Shown in pieces: positions 29,201-40,076 of a DNA stretch of 64,000 nt (the stretch's first letter is position 1; each line of letters opens with the position of its first letter). This stretch comes from Isochrysis galbana (Eukaryota > Haptophyta > Isochrysidales > Isochrysidaceae). The stretch lies in NCBI GenBank assembly GCA_018136815.1, contig CM030931.1:10675072-10739071 (forward strand). Reading direction: 5' to 3'. A program made the position numbers and the translations under genes. The notes beneath the pieces were generated by a model. The model ran no database searches and was not told where the DNA came from. It saw only the letters and a program-made list of their open reading frames with translations.

Positions 29201-31686
29201 TCACGGTGCGAGGGGCGCATTGTCACCACGCGCGAAAATCTCGCGCGACACAATGAGCCTTTGGATTTGTGAGGTGCCCTCGTAGATTTGGTAGATCTTC
29301 GCGTCGCGCATGAGCTTCTCCACTGGGTACTCTGTGTTAAACCCGTTGCCGCCGAAGATCTGAACCGCGTCAGCAGCCACCTGAGGCAAGTCGTAATAGA
29401 GGGTAAGTGTTTGCCCGCAGCGTGCGCCTTTCCCTACGGGGCTGGATCGCGCCACCTTGTTCGCGTGGTCGCCAGCAAAGGCCTTTGCCATCGAAGCAAA
29501 AATGGTGTTTCGTCGACCCGCATCAATCTCGTACGCTGATTTGTAGGTGAGGAGCCGCGCCGCCTCGATGCCAATGGCCATGTCCGCGATCATGAACGAG
29601 ACGGCCTGTTCTCGCACACCAACACGGATGAGGACGGGATGCAATGGATGGGGAATCAGGCAAGAGCTTGTCCCTGCTTCCATGACCACCAGCGAGAAAA
29701 AAGTACAGGGCTGTGCACGTGTGGCGAGAAAGCTCCAAACAGAGAGTAGCACGAGACAACAAACCGCAGAGCAAGCTTGCCTGGTGCTGGGCGATGGGGA
29801 CGCCCATTGTCTTGCGCGTGGCAGCGTACGCGATCGCCTCGTCCATCGCCCGGCGAGCAAGGCCGACAGCGCCAGAAGCGACAGGAGGGCGGGTGTGGTC
29901 GAACGCGCCCATTGCGACCTGCGTGCAAAGGCAGTACATCGAATGTGGCGCGCGTCAATGAACAGCTCGACGACGTGGCATGCGTCTAGTGCTTGGGTCG
30001 CCGGAGCGAATCCTATATAAGGCTGCTCTCGCCTTGAAGCCGAAGCCCTCGTCGCCTAATCTATTTTCATCGGGAACGACCACATCTTCAAATGTGATGC
30101 CACGGGTATCGGAGCACCGCTGCCCCATGTTGATCTCCTTGCGGCCTGCACATGGGGCGGCCTCCTAGGGTAAATGTTGGGAGTGAGTGGCGAGCTTGGC
30201 GGCAAAATCAAAGAGCGCGGATGAAGGTCGAGGGTAGATTCATCTACACAAGGATATCCTGAGAGCATGCGGCATGCTATTGCCAGGGTTGTTGTGCACG
30301 TGGACAGTTGCAAGAGTTGAACACTCGCACGCACCCACGGTGATGCCAGGAGTGTCGGCGTCCACGATGAAAGAGGTGAAGGCCTTGCCGGCGGGTGCTG
30401 TCGGGTCCGTCTTTGCGAGCACGAAGTACCAGTTGGCCACGCCGCCGTTGGTGATCCACATCTTGCTGCCGTTGAGCACCCATGAATCTCCCTTCTTTAC
30501 GGCCGTTGTCCTGGCTGACGCGACGTCGGAGCCGGCTCCAGGCTCAGTGACGCAGTATGCTGCTTGGAGGGGTTCCTCCGTCATCCTGCCCAGGTATTTG
30601 GTCTTCTGCGCCTCGTTGCCTGCAATGATCACTGGCGCCTCAGCCAGCCCGTTGGCTTCCATCGCCGTCATGATGCCGGTGCAACCGTACGCGAGCTCCT
30701 CTCCGATGATGACACCCTCGATGCAGCCGAGACCAAGCCCACCATATGCCTCGGGGATGTGCGTGTTCACCAGACCCAGCTCCCACGCCTTCGTGAAAAC
30801 CTCGATTGGGTACCTATCAAGAGGCAGTGAGGGTAACGTGGGATGACTGGGAGGATTGGGGTGAGTGGGAGGGGCAAGCGAGGAGAGCAATTAGGCATGA
30901 AAGGGCGATGAACATCATGCAGTTATCTAGAGCGCACTCATCGGGGCAAGGAATCCCAGCTGGAGGTGAGGGTAATGGGGGGGGGCAAAGATGAGGGAGG
31001 GGGGGAGAACTGTGAATGGCCAAGGGGTGAGAGAGCGAGATGCGACGGTCGCGGAGCTAGGAGGGATAGGGGATGGTCTGCTTGAGAGGGAGCCGACGGT
31101 GATCGATGAGGAGAGTACGGGAGGGGTGAGAGGATGGGTGCAAAGTAGGAGCCCGCCGACCTCATGCTCTTTTGAAGGAAGGGAGGGAAATGATTTGGTC
31201 GTGCAAACAGGGCGGAAGGATGGTGAAAGGGCACTTCATACTGTGTTGAAGAGAGGGCTCAGTTTGGGGGAAAGGGGAGCGAGGGAGGGAGGTGGGGGAG
31301 TTCAGGAGAAACGAGCCACTCCGCACGACAGCCCAAAACGGCACTCGAACCCAAAGGAGTGGCTTGAGGTCCGCCCCCCCCCCCCCCCAATCTGCACGAC
31401 AGTCCAAAGCAACATCCTCCCCCGGAAGGGGGCTTTGAGGGACCCCGGGAAGCCCAGAGGGAGAGAAGGGAAGGGAAGGGAGGACCCACTTCATGCTCTG
31501 GTCAAAGGCAGCGGCGACTGGGATCATCTCCTCGGCTGCAAAGCGGCGCGCCAGCTCCTTGAGCGCGGTCTGCTCATCGGAGAGGGTGGTGCACAGCCCC
31601 TCGCCCATCGACGAGGCGTACCGGCGGCTGGAGACGCCGAGGGGAGCAGCGGCAAGCCGGCCACACACACCAAGCAGAGAACGCAT
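29201..31686 (-). CDS. mitochondrial medium-chain acyl-CoA dehydrogenase, six exons
   Basis: Exons 31686-31490, 30813-30335, 30145-30033, 29918-29781, 29605-29456 and 29380-29201 join in frame to 418 residues, close to the 421 of human ACADM. The N-terminus [20 protein letters not shown] with RRYAS is a mitochondrial presequence. Family motifs include [50 protein letters not shown] and [32 protein letters not shown] carries the catalytic glutamate of the medium-chain type. It is an FAD enzyme performing the first step of beta-oxidation of C6-C12 acyl-CoA and passing electrons to ETF. Introns 3 and 4 use GC donors (AAG|GCGAGA and CAG|GCAAGC), the others GT. The 75-base last intron has no stop, so it would extend the frame if retained. 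A GA tract lies directly upstream of the ATG. Confidence 0.93.
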
Positions 31687-31690
31687 CGCT

Positions 31691-31860
<170 letters not shown>

Positions 31861-32227
31861 GTCTAGCCACCCCTGTCCCACTCCCCTCTTTTCCTCTCTT
31901 CTTATCTGTCCTGTCCCTTTTGCTTTCGCTTCCTCCCTCCGCATCGCTAGAAACCTTTTCCTCCCTTCTGAGTAGAAGAGAACTCGTCCAGTCCACTTCT
32001 GGTTGCCATCCTCTCTAAATCTCTACTCCTCTCCCCCTTTCCATATATAGTACATATGGCCTCCTCGCTCCCCCTTGGGGCTCCTCTCTCTCTCCTCTCC
32101 TTCTCCTTCTTCTTCTTCTTCACTTGATGATCCTTTTCCGCGAATGATCTCGCGGATTCAGATGATGAAACCCTCAGCGGAAGGCTTGATTACACGGAAG
32201 AAGGCCAGTCCCCCTGCTTCTCCCATC

Positions 32228-32259
32228 TCCCTCTCTCTCTCTCTCCCTCTCTCCCTCTC

Positions 32260-32312
<53 letters not shown>

Positions 32313-32412
32313 GCCCGCCCGCCCGCCCGCCCTCCCTCCCCCCCCCCCCCCCCCCTCTCTCTTTCTCTCCCTCTCTCTCTCTCTTTCTCCCCCCCCCTCC
32401 CTCTCTCTTTTC
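32228..32412. repeat. (CT)n, CCCG and poly-C low-complexity tract
   Basis: CT dinucleotides (32228-32310), then (CCCG)n and a long C run with CT flanks. ORFs across it are artefacts. Confidence 0.95.
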
Positions 32413-32807
32413 TCGTTCTCCTCCTCCTCCTTCCGACGTGGGTTCTCCGAACCTACCCAAAAGAAAACAACTCACTCGGAGTTCTGTTTTCTCACTTCCC
32501 ACCGGGGCGGGGGAGGCGCGTGGCGGCGGGGTGGAAGGCGGGGGCAGAGAGAGAGGCGGGAGAGAAGGGCAAGGTTCCTCCCTCGTAGAAACATAGACAA
32601 CGACCACTTCTATCAAAATCCCTCTCTACTTTCACCTAACGCCGCCCTCCGCTGCCCGCTTGGCGGGCGTGTGGCCGCTCTCTCCTTTTTCTTTACGCTT
32701 TACGGGGTTCACGTTCACTCGAGCACGGGCGCGGTCGAGGCCAGTTTTTTAGTCGCGCGAGCGCTAGGTGCTACAGAGGTCGTACAGCGTACAGTTTGGG
32801 TGCACCA

Positions 32808-33984
32808 TTACTTACCATTAAGAAAACAGGACTCCGAAGGGGTGACGGCCATGTCGATTGCCTCGTCGGTCAGATCGAAACAAATGCAATCTTCGGCCTC
32901 GACGCTCGAGTCTGAGCTCCTAGTGTCGGGAGCCTCAGTCTCCTCGGGAGCCTCAGCCTCCTCGGGAGCCTCTTCGGGGGCCTGCTCGGGAGCCTCCTCG
33001 GGGGGCCTGATCGGGAGCCTCCTCATGAGCCTCCTCATGAGCCTCCTGTTCCTCAGGAGCTTCCTCATGAGCCTCCTCAGGAGCTTCCTCATGAGCCTCC
33101 TCAGGAGCTTCCTCATGAGCCTCCTCAGGAGCTTCCTCATGAGCCTCCTCAGGAGCTTCCTCATGAGCCTCCTCAGGAGCCTGCTCGGGAGCCTGCTCGG
33201 GAGCCACCTCGGGAGCCACCTCGGGCGCATTGGTGTTGGGAGGCGGCATGTCGAAGAAGTCAAACATGTTCTCGTCATCGTCGAGCCGGGTGACCTCCTC
33301 GACCGAGCTGTGAAGGAGAGAAGAGGCCTGAGCGTCGGCCGGTGCGTTCTCCTCCTCTTCTTCTTCAACCGCCTGCGGCACCTTTTCTGCCCCGAGATCG
33401 GAAGACTCCTCCGCCACCTCGAGCTGTGTGGCCTCCTCTTCGAGCTGCGTGGCCTCCTCTTCGAGCTGCGTGGCCTCCTCTTCGAGCGCAGAGGCAGCAG
33501 CAGCAGCAGGAGCTTCGGCCGGTGGTGCGTCGGACGCAGTCATCTTCTCCTCCACCTCCTTCTCCTCTTCCGTCTGCTCTTCGACGGTGAGCTCTGCGGC
33601 GGTCTCCACCTGCTCCACCGGTGGCTCACCTTCCTCCGTGGCCGGCGGGGCCTCGGTGAGAAGAACAAGGGCTGGAGCGTCGGACGCACAGGCCGTCTGC
33701 TGCAGATCTTCCTGGGGCACCGACTGCTCTTCGGCGGTGATGGCGGCGGCGGTGGTGGCCTCTTCGGTCGGACGATGAGCGTCCTCGGTCTCCGGCACCC
33801 GAGCCACCACCCTCGCCGAGGTCGTACGGGAGGAGGAGGAGGAGGAACGAGTCGTGCGTGCAGCGCTTGCGCTCGGCGTCCAGTCGACAGGTGCCAGGGT
33901 CGTACGAGACGAGCGCGGCCAGCGGGCCGGAGAGCGCGAAGAGAGGAGAGATGCCCGTGCGGATGCGCGCCGAGTCGCCACCAT
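32808..33984 (-). CDS. acidic repeat protein (Glu/Ala-rich octapeptide array), apparent frameshift
   Basis: ATG 33984 opens a frame beginning MVATRRASARASLLSS, a basic Ser/Arg-rich N-terminus that could be a targeting or nuclear segment. A long acidic region follows, with three EEATQLEE units, then FDFFDMPPP and an array of HEEAPEEA octapeptides (24-base units, 33040-33185). Near 33000 a run of six G on the plus strand coincides with a change of frame. In the second frame the acidic composition continues (APEETEAPDTRSSD) to a plausible C-terminus SVEAEDCICFDLTDEAIDMA. A GTAAGT donor lies at 32815, so the gene may continue through an intron instead of stopping at 32808. Function unknown. Such proteins are usually disordered. 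Confidence 0.5.
33040..33185. repeat. 24-base tandem array inside the acidic protein
   Basis: Five to six units of GAGCCTCCTCAGGAGCTTCC plus TCAT on the plus strand, coding HEEAPEEA on the minus strand. Confidence 0.9.
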
Positions 33985-34254
33985 CGTGAGGGAGATCGAG
34001 GACGAGAGGAGAGGAGCTGGAAGGTGAAGAGGAGGGAAGGGCAGCAGGGGCCTTCTCTCTCTCGGGTGAGGCGTGTAGGCGAGGCGACTTCCCTCTGCCC
34101 CTCCCCCCCCCCCCCTCCCCCTGACTTCTCCGACTCCCGCCCGGGCACCCCCCGTTTACAATAGTCTTTCGGCCTCATACGGGAATAGTGGTCGGCGGTC
34201 CCAGGGGGTGCCCCCAGGGTTCCCATTCGCCACCACGCCCACTTCCCCCCCGCG

Positions 34255-34625
34255 GAACGGGTGGACGCACGGCGTGCAGTCTCAGAGGTGAAAGCTGCTA
34301 TGCGCACGCACTCATAGGTGAAAGCTGCTATGCGCACGCACGGCGTCTCCGCGGGGGCCCCGCTCCTCTCCCCTCCCCCCGCGGAAACACGCACGGCGTC
34401 CCCGCGGAGGACCCGCTGCACATCGCGCCCGGCGCACGACGGCGTGCAGACTCATCAACTCCTATGCGCACGCATAGCTATCTGGCGCACGCACGGCGTG
34501 CACCTGGCGGAAAATCTCACCTAGGCGAAGGTTCCACGCCGTGCGTGCGTGTTTCGTGACGGGTTTCATTGATTGCAACTCATCTCTGCGCGTCCTAGAC
34601 GCACGCGCCGCGTGCACGCCGATAT
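34255..34625. repeat. cluster of GCACGCACGGCGTGC motifs
   Basis: The palindromic-leaning motif CGCACGGCGTGC and variants recur near 34263, 34338, 34390, 34433, 34487, 34540 (reverse orientation) and 34600. A 29-base unit, AGGTGAAAGCTGCTATGCGC followed by ACGCACTC, is tandemly duplicated at about 34286-34342. The stretch 33985-34250 upstream of the acidic gene has no gene. It holds a C run at about 34105. Confidence 0.7.
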
Positions 34626-34939
34626 GTTTATAAAAATAGTTGCCTGATATACCGAAACTATGGTGATGGAGTCTATTTTAATATTATGGGGAATTCCCCA
34701 TAGGTGACACGCCGAGGTGTGGCATCAAGCGCATGAGCCGATTGCAAGCATTTTTCGCCCAATCAGCGTGGCCCATGGCCGATGTCGAGTAGGTCGGGTT
34801 GGATAACCCCCAAACCTCGCCTGTCTGAAGCTCCCTTTTGTGTCAACCCTCATACATCCTCATCGATTTTGTGAGCCTGCCTTCCGAATCGTACCCTCTG
34901 AAATCTGAGTGGACGCTTGCCCCACGTCAAACACTTTCG

Positions 34940-36257
34940 TTACACGTCCATACTTGATGGAACACTACCTCGCATGTCCCATGGCGGTTTATGACGGACT
35001 TGCGAGCCCATGCGTATTCCTTGAAATTTGGCCTCGTTAGTCTTGCCCCCTGTGGCTCTTTCGTGCGCACGTACCCATTCGAGTGAGCGTTTTAGGCTCT
35101 TGTAGTCTCTTGCGATGAGCGCCGTGTCATCCGCGAATCGGCTTATCCTAAGGTCGTAGCCGTTGAGGTCTACTCCCTGTATGTCTGGGTCCCCGTTTAT
35201 CGCCCGGGTGAGCGCCTCCGTTGTTATTAGGAAAGTTAGCGGTGAGAGTGGGCATCCCTGGGGCATCCCGCTCCCTATCGTGAAGGGGTAGCTCCGGCCG
35301 CCGTTGATTTTGATCGTGCGTATCGGTCTTGCTTCTTCGCTCGTAAGCGCCTTGGCTAGGTGTTGAAATTCCGGCCCGAAGTTGAGCAGGCGGAGCGCTA
35401 GGTGGTAGAATTCCCAGCTGACTCTATCAAAGGCCTTTTCCCAGTCGAGAGCCAGGAGGAGGCCCGGCTCCCCTGTTTCGTCGAGATAAATAAGCCCTTG
35501 TCAGTTGTAGGAGGTGGGTGGCCTCGCTTATCAGCCTCCTAGGCACGAAGCCCAGTTGGTTGTCGGAGATTATGTTACCTATTTATCTATTTATTACTTT
35601 GCTAAGTCGGTTTGTTAGTATTTTCGCTAGGATTTTATAGTCACTTTGTAGCAAGGTTATCGGCCTATAGTTCCTAGGGTCTCTCGCATCACCCTTTTTG
35701 TATAGAAGTATGATATCTCCCTCCCTCATGGTGTACGGGATATAGCCCGTGTCGAATGTTTGGTTGTAAAGGTCTGTTAGGATCGGTGCTACTAGTTTTT
35801 CGTGTGCCTTGTAAACCTCCGCCGGTATCCCATCCGGGCCCGCGCTTTTGCCGGGTCCGATGCTTCGGATGGCCAGAAGGGTCTCGTCCACCGAGATTCG
35901 CCCTTCTAGGCGGCGTCTGTCTATCTCGGCGAGTGGCCGGTCTGACAGGGTTAGCTCGAGCTCGGTCGGGTTCTCGCTGCGACTCTTTCGGGGCGTACAG
36001 CCAGGAGTAGTATCTTCTGAATTCTCTACGAATGCCGTTGTCGGACGACGTCGTGTTGCGTTCGGCATGTCTGGGGTGAGGCATGCCAGGAGGATGGTTG
36101 GTTCCTCCCCCATGGCAGGGGAGGAGTGGAGAGAAAGGGGGGCTCGTGCCCCCCCATGGGTCAACCAAGTATAAACTAAGTTGGAAATCGTCATATTTCG
36201 AGTAATTCTGTCCGGCGACGGCGCGTGACAAGTCCGCCGCCGAGCTTTCGATACCAA
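34940..36257 (-). mobile_element. LINE (non-LTR retrotransposon) reverse-transcriptase relic
   Basis: Read on the minus strand, the pieces fall in family order. First comes a linker region (AIRSIGPGKSAGPDGIPAEV, REGDIILLYKKGDARDPRNY, then RPITLLQSDYKILAKILTNR). A stop at about 35583 precedes NIISDNQLGFVPRR, and a frame change near 35500 precedes LLLALDWEKAFDRVSW. Next are GSGMPQGCPLSPLTF and the active site SRFADDTALIA, ending near 34940 in KFQGIRMGSQVR. This is the fingers-palm part of a LINE reverse transcriptase. The endonuclease and 3' end are not seen, and the stops show it is dead. Confidence 0.85.
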
Positions 36258-36879
36258 TTGCGCTCGAGGGGCGTGAGCTCAGGTGATGGAACTGCTAGGT
36301 AGGGAATGCACACCAGAGGTAATGGGAAGTGCACTCAGCCCCTCAGATCCACCCCAGGGCCCAGCTCTGAGCCACAATTGGTACCGAAAGTGGGGCACCA
36401 GACCCGCCGGACGCGCCCCGTTACAAAACGTCCCTTTTTGTATCGGTTCTACGTGACAAGCCGGTGGGGCGGCCGGTGGGGAGCAGCGTGCGCACCATGA
36501 CCCTATCTTTTTAAGATAGTTGCGAGGAAGGTGGCCAAGCTAGTGTGGCAACTTCGAATCCGTCCCACAGTTGCTATATTTTGTATATTGTTTTTATGTG
36601 TTACGTATACGTACACCGCATGAATCCTTTTGAGTCTAGCACTTGTCATTTGTATGTCACAGGCACGAGAAGGCAATCGTTCGCCACTGCCTCCCTTGAT
36701 TTTCTCAACCGAGTCTGCCTCTCTCTTTCTCGACAACACGTAGAACGCTACTTGAGCCGGGGCGCCTTGTTCTCTCAACTTGAGCTACCTAGGAGAACAT
36801 TTTTCTAGCTCCACGTGCATGACACCTGGATAGCCGATGGCCAATGTGGGCAATCGACGCGCGGGGCTTTGCCGCCTAG
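36258..36879. other. intergenic region between LINE relic and glycoprotein gene
   Basis: No supported ORF. It may contain the 5' leader of the LINE copy on its left side and the 3' end of the glycoprotein transcript on its right side. Confidence 0.4.
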
Positions 36880-38570
36880 TCACTGTGGCGATAGACAAGG
36901 GGAGCCGGCTTCGCATCGATAGACGCCGTCGCGTCCAAGTTGGTACTCGCAACGCGCACACCCAGCGGAGCAGTCCAAGGAGTACGTGGCCAAGTCCACT
37001 GGGCGCTGCACTGGGTCAACGTAGTGCGACTCACACAGAATAGCGTCCGCTTCCACATACGTTCCGGAAACAGGAATGCCTAGGTTGAAGCACCATTGGT
37101 TGTCGAGGTGGCCGTTCAGAGGGGTGAGGTCAACGAACGAGCTGATACAATCGTTAGGAGGCGGTGGGGACGGTGGCACAGACGTTGGCGGCGGAGGCTG
37201 AGGAACAGAGAACTTGCTCTTGATCCAATTGATGATCCAGCCAACAGCCCTTACGAATATCCACCACTTAATGGCATTCCGCAAAGGTTGGGGAGGCAAG
37301 GGCGGTGGCGGTGAGGGCGGCGGCGGCGAGGGCGGTGGAGGCGAGGGCGGCGGCGGGGAGGGCGGTGGAGGCGAGGGCGGCGGCGGGGAGGGCGGCGGAG
37401 GCGAGGGCGGCGGCGGGGAGGGCGGCGGCGGGGAGGGCGGCGGCGGCGAGGGCGGTGGAGGCGAGGGCGGCGGCGGGGAGGGCGGTGGAGGCGAGGGCGG
37501 CGGCGGGGAGGGCGGTGGAGGCGAGGGCGGCGGCGGGGAGGGCGGTGGAGACGAGGGCGGCGGCGGGGAGGGCGGTGGGGGCGAGGGCGGCGGCGGGGAG
37601 GGCGGCGGAGGCGAGGGCGGCGGCGGGGAGGGCGGTGGAGGCGAGGGCGGCGGCGGGGAGGGCGGCGGAGGCGAGGGCGGCGGCGGGGAGGGCGGCGGCG
37701 GGGAGGGCGGCGGCGGGGAGGGCGGCGGCGGGGAGGGCGGCGGCGGGGAGGGCGGTGGAGGCGAGGGCGGCGGCGGGGAGGGCGGTGGAGGCGAGGGCGG
37801 CGGCGGGGAGGGCGGTGGAGGCGAGGGCGGCGGCGGGGAGGGCGGTGGGGGCGAGGGCGGCGGCGGGGAGGGCGGCGGAGGCGAGGGCGGCGGCGGGGAG
37901 GGCGGTGGAGGCGAGGGCGGCGGCGGGGAGGGCGGTGGAGGCGAGGGCGGCGGGGGGAGGGCGGTGGAGGCGAGGGCGGCGGCGGGGAGGGCGGCGGAGG
38001 CGAGGGCGGCGGCGGGGAGGGCGGCGGCGGGAAGGGCGGCGGAGGCGAGGGCGGCGAGGGCGAGGTTGGCGGCGGGGCGGGCGGCAGGGCGGGCGGCGGA
38101 GGCGAGGGCGGCGAAGGCGAGGTTGGCGGCGGGGAGGGCGGCGGGGAGGGCGGCGGGGGGAGCGGCGGATGCGAGGGCGGCGGCAGAGAGGGCGGGGGGG
38201 GGTCAGTGCAGTAGCACAACCGCCTAGCCGTTTGGGAAGACTGCATGTAATACAGAGATGGGAAAATCGTGTATTGCAGTACTAGACACGAATTGGACGT
38301 TGTGTCAACATATGGCGCAGCGGTTTGGGTCGTCGATGTGACCGTACCGGTGCAAGACACAGAACCACCGTTATCAGCGCCGGCCAGTGTAGTGCTAAAA
38401 TCGCCTGCTTGCAGGTTAGCAGTGGTGGTCTCATCGAAGATTCCGGAGACCTGTTGACATACACCACGACAGTTAACGGCGGCGGTGCCTAAGACCCACT
38501 TCGGTAAGGCGGCGGAGGGGGTGGCGCATTTGAGAGAGAAGAGAAGGAGAATGAGAAGGCTCGAGCGCAT
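36880..38570 (-). CDS. secreted hydroxyproline-rich glycoprotein-like protein with (SPPPP)n core, one frameshift
   Basis: ATG 38570 starts MRSSLLILLLFSLKCATPSA, a clear signal peptide. A Cys-containing domain follows (NCRGVCQQVSGIFDETTTAN to ARRLCYC), then a proline core of SPPPP pentapeptides. Part of the core is read as Arg/His because one base is missing near 37955, where a unit has GGCGGCGGGGGGA. In the restored register the core continues to the C-terminal part at 37299-36880: PPQPLRNAIKWWIF, NDCISSFVDL, CFNLGIPVSGTYVEADAILC and CARCEYQLGRDGVYRC. The stop is at 36880. This is the layout of algal cell-wall or scale glycoproteins related in style to pherophorins, although the globular parts are not a clear pherophorin match. 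The frameshift may be an assembly error. Confidence 0.65.
37305..38200. repeat. 30-base GC-rich minisatellite coding (SPPPP)n
   Basis: About 30 units of GAGGGCGGCGGCGGGGAGGG followed by CGGTGGAGGC, with two alternating variants (GGTGGAGGC and GGCGGCGGG). Blocks of units recur in the same order (37321-37640 and 37741-37950), which indicates block duplication. Confidence 0.95.
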
Positions 38571-39131
38571 CCCCGGCGACTGACGGGAGAAGGGGAGGCA
38601 AGCTGGAGAGGAGCCTACTCTTGCCCGGGTTTGGGTTAGAAGATGCGCGGCTCACTGCAAGAAGCGCACGCCGCCGCCCGGTCAGCTACGTCATGTGACA
38701 ATATTCTGTTGAACTACATCTACTCTCACGTGACGGCGGTGGCCTCTTCGCGTTGGCTCGTTGGCTCGCGGGCGCGAAAGCGAGGTGGGGACAGCCACGA
38801 GGTCCCAAGATCTTCATTCCGTGGGGGGGGGTCTCTCCGCGCTCCGCGAGGGAAAGGACGCGATCTCGCTCCGAGATCGGCCACGCGCCCTGCCACGCTG
38901 CCCGCCGTGCCCACGCTGCCCGCCGTGCCCTCGGTCCCCCGCGCCCAGGTTCTTTCGTCGGCGTGCAGTCCGTTAGATTATTCGCGCCCTCCCACGCTGC
39001 CCCATCTAGATATTATGTTAAGGTGGGACCGCCACGGATGGGGGGCGGCGGCTGTTTTGGGCTGACAAGAGTTGCCGGCAACTTTTGGAGCAACTTTGGG
39101 GTGTTTGAGCGTGCGAGCAACTCGCGAGCAT

Positions 39132-39609
39132 CTTTAACTGTTTACTGCCGGAGCATGCAAATGGATGCTTCAAACTTCGTCCCTGCTCGCCAACGCCTTG
39201 AGGGGTGCCCATGAGGTGCTGGGGGAGCCTCAGGGACATCCTTCCCCACATTTCCCACCCATTTTCAACACAATAGGTCGAGATTGTAGTATGGAATTAT
39301 GGAGAAAATAGGCCCGGGGGCGAAGCAGCCATTTGGATGCTTCAGTTTACCAAATAATCCACGTGTGCACGTTAGAAAGAGGTGTGCGAGGTTGAGGGGA
39401 GGGCGGCGCGGCGCAACGGAGTGGGACTGGGAGGGAGAGGGGGGGGGGAGGGGAGGGGGGGGGGGGATCGGGAAAAATTTGATCATCTCTTTCTTTGCGG
39501 AAAGCGTCGCTTATATCGTTGAACATGTCTTCCTCTCTTCTCTCACCTCAAAAAACCAAACATCGAAGCATCCATTTGCATGCTGCGCTCCCGGCAGTAA
39601 AGAGTTAAG
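39132..39609. mobile_element. MITE-like element with about 40-base terminal inverted repeats
   Basis: The left end, CTTTAACTGTTTACTGCCGG then AGCATGCAAATGGATGCTTC (39132-39171), is the complement of the right end at 39564-39609. The right end has five extra bases after the GCCGGG. An internal partial copy (CCATTTGGATGCTTC) lies at 39330. The element has no coding capacity and is a non-autonomous DNA transposon by structure. The sequence from 38571 to 39131 has no supported gene. Confidence 0.8.
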
Positions 39610-39758
39610 GTGGCGGGCGCACGGAAAGGGGGGGGGGGGGGGGGGTCACTGGGGGACTGGGGAGGGGGAGGGGGCGGTCACTTGGTGGGAGCGTGAGATC
39701 GCGCTGAGGCCGGGGCGATATGGCATATGGCGATTGGCGACGGGGAGGGCTTGAGGCT

Positions 39759-39884
39759 GGGGAAATGGGAGCCCCCCCCCCGGTACTGTATTTGGTACCG
39801 TATTTGGCTGTATTTGGACGAAGGCCAAATACAGACCGTATTTACCGTATTTGGAAGCCCCCTCACCGTATTTCCCATCTAGGG
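39759..39884. repeat. word-iterated dispersed element, A-type copy
   Basis: After AGCCCC, the words CTGTATTT, CCGTATTT and CTGTATTT stand at steps 12, 10 and 19. An inverted word AAATACAG, two further CCGTATTT words, AAGCCCC and a last CGTATTTCCCATCTA follow. The fifth base is A in every word. The right end equals that of the long copy at 4371-4575. Confidence 0.8.
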
Positions 39885-39981
39885 TCCTTCCGCATCGTCG
39901 ACTACGGCGAGAGCGAGAGCAGCGACATGGATGACGCGCTTGCGTCCACTCTCCTCTCCACCACCGCTGGCGGCGGGCACC

Positions 39982-40076
39982 AGTGTTGGGGCAACAGTAC
40001 TGGCGCCAGCTTTTGGCGCCAGTGCCAGTTCCATCTCAACTGGCAACTGGCGTCAGCTCACCAGTTCCCAACACCG
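39982..40076. repeat. palindromic mini-element with CTGGCGCCAG core
   Basis: The outer inverted repeat is GTGTTGGG (about 39982) against CCCAACAC (about 40068). Inside, CTGGCGCCAG, GGCGCCAG and alternating CCAGTT/AACTGG words can pair extensively. Confidence 0.7.

Noticed and set aside
33040-33185. CRISPR-like regular repeats
   Set aside because: The units are contiguous 24-base coding repeats without spacers in a eukaryotic gene.
37214-38285. Plus-strand Gly/Glu- and Ala/Arg-rich ORFs across the minisatellite
   Set aside because: They are shadows of the minus-strand SPPPP array, which has a signal peptide and Cys-rich flanks. The plus-strand frames have only repeat composition.
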